DNA of 8,855 nt from Candidatus Magasanikbacteria bacterium CG_4_10_14_0_8_um_filter_42_12 (lineage in GTDB: Bacteria > Patescibacteriota > Patescibacteriia > Magasanikbacterales > UBA922): the NCBI GenBank assembly GCA_002784795.1, contig PFLZ01000037.1:1-8855 (forward strand), in the 5' to 3' direction. The notes below the pieces were generated by a model that searched no databases, was not told the DNA's origin, and was given only the letters and a program-made list of their open reading frames with translations. Below are positions 7,579-8,855 of the stretch, in pieces (position 1 is the stretch's first letter; every line of letters begins with the position of its first letter). The position numbers were made by a program, and so were the translations under genes.

Positions 7579-7636
7579 TTTCGCAGAAAAACATTGAACA
7601 GCGTACCCAATGTAATATCATAAATTAGTTGTAACC

Positions 7637-7645
7637 AGTATATCA
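7637..7645 (-). promoter_or_regulatory. Candidate extended -10 promoter of the four-gene block
   Basis: The minus strand reads TGA then TATACT, a TGn extended -10 with one mismatch to TATAAT. No good -35 lies at the right distance. The predicted start (about 7630) leaves a leader of roughly 50 nt before the ATG at 7578. No promoter stands out in the short gaps inside the block. Confidence 0.4.
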
Positions 7646-7713
7646 TTTTTGATGCAAAAAGACGATATAAAAAGTGTATAAGTTAGCAAAAAAAAATGTA
7701 TTGATTTAGTATG

Positions 7714-7731
7714 AAATATGTATACATATTT
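7714..7731. promoter_or_regulatory. 18-bp perfect palindrome, candidate operator
   Basis: AAATATGTATACATATTT is a perfect palindrome of 18 bp centred on GTATAC, midway between the two candidate divergent promoters and about 37 bp upstream of the plus-strand -35. Its symmetry suits a dimeric HTH regulator. The region is AT-rich, which raises the chance of coincidence. No obvious regulator gene is in the window. Confidence 0.4.
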
Positions 7732-7767
7732 TCATGCAATTTTCGTCAAAAAAAAACACAATTCAGA

Positions 7768-7796
7768 TTGACATTTTTCTCAATAAATGGTATAGC
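7768..7796 (+). promoter_or_regulatory. Sigma-70-type promoter of the ImmA-like gene
   Basis: A consensus -35 TTGACA (7768-7773), a 17-bp spacer and the -10 TATAGC (7791-7796, four of six matches) are preceded by an A-tract (7747-7755) that could act as an UP element. Transcription would start near 7803, giving a leader of about 28 nt that contains the Shine-Dalgarno sequence. Confidence 0.5.
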
Positions 7797-7817
7797 AGTG
7801 ATGCACAAAAAACAAGC

Positions 7818-7823
7818 AAGGAG
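7818..7823 (+). promoter_or_regulatory. Shine-Dalgarno sequence deciding the start of the ImmA-like gene
   Basis: AAGGAG ends 2 nt before the ATG at 7826 but 8 nt before the ATG at 7832. The second spacing is the normal one, so the start at 7832 is preferred and the longer 207-residue form is unlikely. Confidence 0.65.
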
Positions 7824-7831
7824 CAATGAAC

Positions 7832-8449
7832 ATGACGCAGGAAAATCGGCCACTCTGGCAGATGTACCGAGGAAAGTTTTTCTGGGAGGATTCCTCTCTC
7901 TACTGGGGAAAGCGATTTCAGTTTCCCAGGATCCCTATTGCCCCCATCGACATAGGGCATGGATTGGACATAATCATGGAGGAGTTGTCCCCGAGTTCAC
8001 CCTATTCTCTCGAAGTCGAAGTGAGAGGCAAAAGAGCTACGGTTCGGTATAAAAAATGGAGCACGGCTACACATAGCGATTTGCCCATCTGGTGGACAAG
8101 ATTCTTTACAGCATTTGGAATCGGAGCGGTGATGACATCGTCGGGAAGCTTCGACAAGAAGTATCTTTTGGTAGATCTGAAAAGTCGTGCGTACAAGTAC
8201 GCGTGTGATCTGCTAATGCCCGAGCATTCGTATCGCCCCATGTTTCGTGTGTTAGTGAAGGCGCCTCCTTCACCCACATGGACCGCGATCAAGGGCTGGT
8301 GTTCTCGATTCATCCTGCGAAGGGCACCTCCCGTCGAGAAAGCTGAAGAAGATCCTCTCATGGACATGGCCCGGTACTTCCAAGTGCCGTTGGTGTACAT
8401 GAAACTGCGCTTCGAGGATCTCTACACAGTCGGTAGGAGGCGGACCTAG
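7832..8449 (+). CDS. ImmA/IrrE-fold protein with destroyed zinc site (predicted pseudoenzyme)
   Basis: The product has 205 residues, numbered from the ATG at 7832. The layout follows the ImmA/IrrE family: an N-terminal helix (GLDIIMEEL, 44-52), a beta hairpin (EVEVRGKRATVRY, 61-73), the active helix, then the segment YACDLLMPEHSY (123-134) matching FAxELLMPxxxF, and a C-terminal helix pair (MARYFQVPLVYMKLRFEDL, 179-197) matching LAxxFxVSxxAxxxRLexL. In active members the helix reads RFTLAHELGH; here it is RFFTAFGIGA (90-99), so HExxH has become FGIGA, and the distal Glu ligand before the LLMP segment appears to be Arg119. All metal ligands and the catalytic Glu are lost while the fold motifs remain. 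A Pro-rich, basic insert (139-170) precedes the last helices. The usual partner, an XRE repressor that ImmA cleaves, is not in the window. The gene looks richer in G+C and in CTC/ATC-type codons than the fibre block and, unlike it, has a strong Shine-Dalgarno, which suggests separate ancestry. Confidence 0.7.
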   Translation: MTQENRPLWQMYRGKFFWEDSSLYWGKRFQFPRIPIAPIDIGHGLDIIMEELSPSSPYSLEVEVRGKRATVRYKKWSTATHSDLPIWWTRFFTAFGIGAVMTSSGSFDKKYLLVDLKSRAYKYACDLLMPEHSYRPMFRVLVKAPPSPTWTAIKGWCSRFILRRAPPVEKAEEDPLMDMARYFQVPLVYMKLRFEDLYTVGRRRT

Positions 8450-8466
8450 CGTCCCGCCGCCGCACC

Positions 8467-8510
8467 CAGCACGTGAGGTCCCTGAGCCCCCCGCTCATAC
8501 CTCACTGCTG
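8467..8510 (+). other. Long imperfect hairpin just after the ImmA-like gene
   Basis: Arms CAGCA/TGCTG (5 bp), GTGAGGT/ACCTCAC (7 bp) and TGAGC/GCTCA (5 bp) stack with one bulged C (8472) and a small CCC/T internal loop, closing on a C5 loop. These 17 pairs begin 18 nt after the stop codon. No T-run follows, so it is not a classical terminator. It could protect the mRNA 3' end in combination with the terminator downstream, or be a repeat element. Confidence 0.55.
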
Positions 8511-8527
8511 TTCCATATATATTTTAG

Positions 8528-8554
8528 AAAATGCCTAAATTAAGGCATTTTTTT
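8528..8554. terminator. Intrinsic terminator, probably bidirectional
   Basis: AAAATGCCT pairs with AGGCATTTT (9 bp) around a 6-nt loop AAATTA, and the plus strand continues into a run of seven T (8548-8554). On the minus strand the same stem is followed by TTTTCT, a weaker tract. It lies between the plus-strand ImmA-like gene and the minus-strand remnant ending at 8564, so it can serve both. Confidence 0.8.
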
Positions 8555-8563
8555 ATACAAAAT

Positions 8564-8668
8564 CTACTCCCCCACACTCTCAATCCACTTCCGAAAAATT
8601 TCTGCAATCTCATCCAAATGTTGTGTTTCTACAAAGGTATGTGGTGCGTTTTTTATAACATGGCAAAA
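8564..8668 (-). pseudogene. C-terminal remnant of an alpha/beta-hydrolase-like gene
   Basis: This frame codes for 34 residues and a TAG stop: FCHVIKNAPHTF, then VETQHLDEIAEIFRKWIESV, then GE. The pattern xxNAPHTFVE-x(3)-LDEIxxxFxKWI is that of the last strand, catalytic-His loop and final helix of alpha/beta hydrolases; H10 would be the catalytic His. No start codon or body of the enzyme precedes it: the frame is closed by TAA at 8669-8671, directly upstream. The rest of the gene is either lost or lies beyond an insertion to the right. A sequencing or assembly join cannot be excluded. Confidence 0.4.
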
Positions 8669-8855
8669 TTATTTTTTAAACTTTGCACTACCATAACCTT
8701 GATGTTCGGAAAGTGCTTGTTCTTGAGCTTTTATCACATCTTTTTTATTTGAAGCATTTACAACCTTTTCTTTATATTTAATGAAGCTCCCCGCCCCAGA
8801 GGGGCGGGGTATCAGTTCTCTATAACAACCGTAATTGGTGACTGCTATGGAGTTC
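8669..8855 (-). CDS. 3' end of an unidentified minus-strand frame entering from the right edge
   Basis: The frame is open from the window edge to TAA at 8669 (about 61 codons). The last part looks protein-like (FIKYKEKVVNASNKKDVIK, then AQEQALSEHQGYGSAKFKK), with helical charged spacing, but I do not recognise a family. It is in the same frame as the hydrolase remnant immediately downstream. The part nearer the edge passes through a GC-rich hairpin (8789-8809) that would be translated as IPRPSGAG, so coding there is doubtful. It may be the tail of a gene in an inserted element, or only a chance open frame. Confidence 0.3.
   Translation of the reverse strand, partial: NSIAVTNYGCYRELIPRPSGAGSFIKYKEKVVNASNKKDVIKAQEQALSEHQGYGSAKFKK
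8784..8809 (+). repeat. GC-rich hairpin, REP or IS200/IS605-end-like
   Basis: CCCCGCCCC (8789-8797) pairs perfectly with GGGGCGGGG (8801-8809) around a 3-nt AGA loop, in AT-rich surroundings. A GAAG tetranucleotide (8783-8786 region, GAAG then CT) lies just 5' of the stem. A foot tetranucleotide plus a GC hairpin is the layout recognised by Y1 transposases (REP/RAYT and IS200/IS605 ends). No T-run follows on either strand, so termination is unlikely. No transposase gene is visible in the 46 nt left on this side. Confidence 0.45.

Noticed and set aside
7763..8400. Minus-strand open frames opposite the ImmA-like gene and its leader
   Set aside because: They overlap the well-supported plus gene, have no family motifs and no ribosome binding site.
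8531..8752. Plus-strand 73-codon frame
   Set aside because: It begins inside the terminator stem, is rich in Phe/Leu/Cys with no domain pattern, and lies opposite the better minus-strand hydrolase-like segment.
8784..8809. GC-rich hairpin as an intrinsic terminator
   Set aside because: Neither strand continues into a T-run after the stem.

Overview
The window reads like a chromosome segment of a Patescibacteria (CPR) bacterium, probably of the Parcubacteria side. This is inferred from protein style, not from a marker gene. The signs are a giant phage-tail-fibre-like surface protein with a signal anchor followed by a Cys-containing YQPGETLDPSCAP-type motif, GWINF-repeat surface protein architecture, small one-helix membrane proteins of unknown family, very tight gene spacing, and four consecutive genes with no recognisable Shine-Dalgarno sequence.

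Layout. (1) Positions 1-147: the left edge carries the first 19 codons of a minus-strand gene that may be an IS1595-like transposase. It starts right behind a strong extended -10 element, so its transcript may be leaderless. A perfect but ownerless Shine-Dalgarno octamer lies nearby. (2) Positions 148-7578: one minus-strand four-gene block, read from right to left, with gaps of 33, 9 and 6 nt. It encodes a 1575-residue secreted or anchored fibre (tail-fibre repeats, a seven-unit LVIVD beta-propeller, an internal S74 chaperone/autoprotease domain, a lectin-like domain and a Ser/Thr-rich tail); a 145-residue membrane protein; a 252-residue membrane protein that shares a domain with the previous one and adds a LytR_C-like domain; and a 485-residue surface protein with GWINF repeats, a ZU5-like domain and a C-terminal membrane anchor. 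(3) Positions 7579-7831: a divergent AT-rich intergenic region with a candidate promoter for each direction and an 18-bp perfect palindrome. (4) Positions 7832-8449: a plus-strand gene for an ImmA/IrrE-fold protein in which every zinc-site residue is replaced; it has a strong Shine-Dalgarno sequence and a composition unlike the fibre block. (5) Positions 8450-8855: a long hairpin, an intrinsic terminator usable from both sides, an alpha/beta-hydrolase C-terminal remnant, an open reading frame running in from the right edge, and a GC-rich REP or IS200/IS605-like hairpin.

How the parts may work together (inference): the four-gene block looks like a cell-surface adhesion or fibre module, with one huge probably trimeric fibre and three membrane proteins with their bulk outside the cell. 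The plus-strand ImmA-like pseudoenzyme is divergently transcribed from it and could be a regulator, but nothing in the sequence proves a link. Both flanks show signs of mobile or decaying DNA.
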